Positions 7,512 through 8,259 of a stretch of 8,259 nt of DNA are shown here, in pieces; position 1 is the first letter of the stretch, and every line of letters starts with the position of its first letter. Made by a program: the position numbers and the translations under genes. The notes under the pieces are model-generated. The model was not told the DNA's origin. It searched no databases and saw nothing but the letters and a program-made list of their open reading frames with translations. The DNA comes from Gammaproteobacteria bacterium (GTDB taxonomy: Bacteria > Pseudomonadota > Gammaproteobacteria > S012-40): the NCBI GenBank assembly GCA_015491615.1, contig WFVN01000221.1, positions 1 to 8,259 on the forward strand. Reading direction: 5' to 3'.

Positions 7512-8259
7512 TCAATCCGCCTGGCGACGCAGGAAGGCGGGGATGTCCAGGTATTCCATGTCTTCCTCGCTCGGGCGCGGGGCACGGCTGCCTTCGTTGA
7601 CCGCTTTGCGACGCACCACCGCCGGTCGCTCCAAGGCGTCGTAATCGACCTGGCCGCTGCGATCCTTGACTACTTTCACCGGTTCGGGGCGCTCCACCTC
7701 TACGGTGTTGCCGATGCCGGTGGCCACCACCGTCACCCGCAGGTCCTCGCTCATCTCCGGGTCGATGACCGTGCCCACCACCACGGTGGCGTTCTCGGAG
7801 GCGAACTCCTTGATGATGGAGCCGACCGCCTCGAATTCGCCGATGGAGAGATCCAGGCCGGCGGTGATGTTGACGAGGATGCCGCGCGCGCCGGACAGGT
7901 TGATGTTGTCCAGCAACGGGCTGGCGACGGCCATCTCGGCGGCGGCGCGGGCGCGGTCCTCGCCCTTGGCGACGCCGGAGCCCATCATCGCCATGCCCAT
8001 TTCCGCCATCACCGTGCGCACGTCGGCAAAGTCCACGTTGATGAGGCCGGGGCGGGTGATGAGTTCGGCGATGCCCTGGACGGCGTTCAAGAGGACGTTG
8101 TTGGCTTCCTTGAAGGCGTCCAGCAGGGTGATGTGCTTGCCCAGCACCGACAGCAGCTTCTCGTTGGGGATGGTGATGAGGGAGTCCACCTGCTGGGCCA
8201 GGCTCTTGATGCCCTCCTCGGCGATGGCCATGCGCTTGCTGCCCTCGAAGGGGAACGGG
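7512..8259 (-). CDS. ftsZ: Cell division GTPase FtsZ, C-terminal part (5' end beyond window)
   Basis: The frame runs off the right edge; 248 C-terminal residues are visible, beginning PFPFEGSKRMAIAEEGI, which is mid-GTPase-domain FtsZ. The family has about 380-400 residues, so about one third is missing. The T7 synergy-loop residues are present as N74-V-D76-F-A-D79 (visible numbering), needed to activate GTP hydrolysis in the neighbouring subunit. The second domain follows (ILVNITAGLDLSIGEFEAV, TVVVGTVIDPEM, RVTVVATGI). A short linker (about 185-235) leads to the conserved tail YLDIPAFLRRQAD, the contact for FtsA and ZipA. No internal stops or frameshifts are seen. The ftsZ-lpxC order is the usual end of the division/wall gene cluster of gammaproteobacteria. 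The codon usage and GC content look like those of its neighbours. Confidence 0.98.
   Translation of the reverse strand, partial: PFPFEGSKRMAIAEEGIKSLAQQVDSLITIPNEKLLSVLGKHITLLDAFKEANNVLLNAVQGIAELITRPGLINVDFADVRTVMAEMGMAMMGSGVAKGEDRARAAAEMAVASPLLDNINLSGARGILVNITAGLDLSIGEFEAVGSIIKEFASENATVVVGTVIDPEMSEDLRVTVVATGIGNTVEVERPEPVKVVKDRSGQVDYDALERPAVVRRKAVNEGSRAPRPSEEDMEYLDIPAFLRRQAD

Overview
The window looks like a chromosomal core-gene segment from a GC-rich gammaproteobacterium. The evidence is the ftsZ / lpxC / dciA (DUF721) / M23 peptidase / secA neighbourhood, an LpxC very close to the Pseudomonas type, a SecA with the zinc-finger tail, and Vibrio/Pseudomonas-style FlgP/FlgT flagellar proteins. 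I cannot name the species. There are no tRNA or rRNA genes, no insertion sequences and no CRISPR array.

Left part (1-1770, + strand): the 3' part of an LPP20/FlgP-like outer-membrane flagellar gene, then a complete flgT with a signal peptide and a GTG start. Both belong to the outer-membrane/periplasmic collar of a flagellar basal body. They converge on a minus-strand pair, secA followed 33 nt later by a 100-residue PilZ-domain (c-di-GMP receptor) gene. Two tandem minus-strand intrinsic terminators at 1780-1832 close that pair; the first overlaps the PilZ stop codon.

Middle (2164-5961, - strand): secA (906 aa, complete) with a candidate promoter whose -35 lies in the loop of a 9-bp inverted repeat. 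Upstream of it is a membrane-anchored, coiled-coil LytM/M23 peptidase with an intact zinc site.

Right part (5962-8259): dciA (replicative helicase loader, DUF721) is on the + strand, divergent from the M23 gene and overlapping the lpxC 3' end tail-to-tail by 18 nt. lpxC (304 aa, complete) and the 3' two-thirds of ftsZ are on the minus strand, separated by 147 nt that hold two inverted repeats and a candidate lpxC promoter.

Together the genes link division (FtsZ), lipid A synthesis (LpxC), replication (DciA), wall hydrolysis (M23) and protein export (SecA), next to motility genes. No wholly new system is visible. The points most worth a second look are the secA-PilZ pairing beside flagellar collar genes, the flipped dciA with overlapping gene ends, the tandem terminator, the inverted repeat around the secA promoter, and an LpxC tail resembling the FtsH degron. 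No gene-free stretch exceeds 300 bases; the longest are 4885-5037 and 7365-7511.
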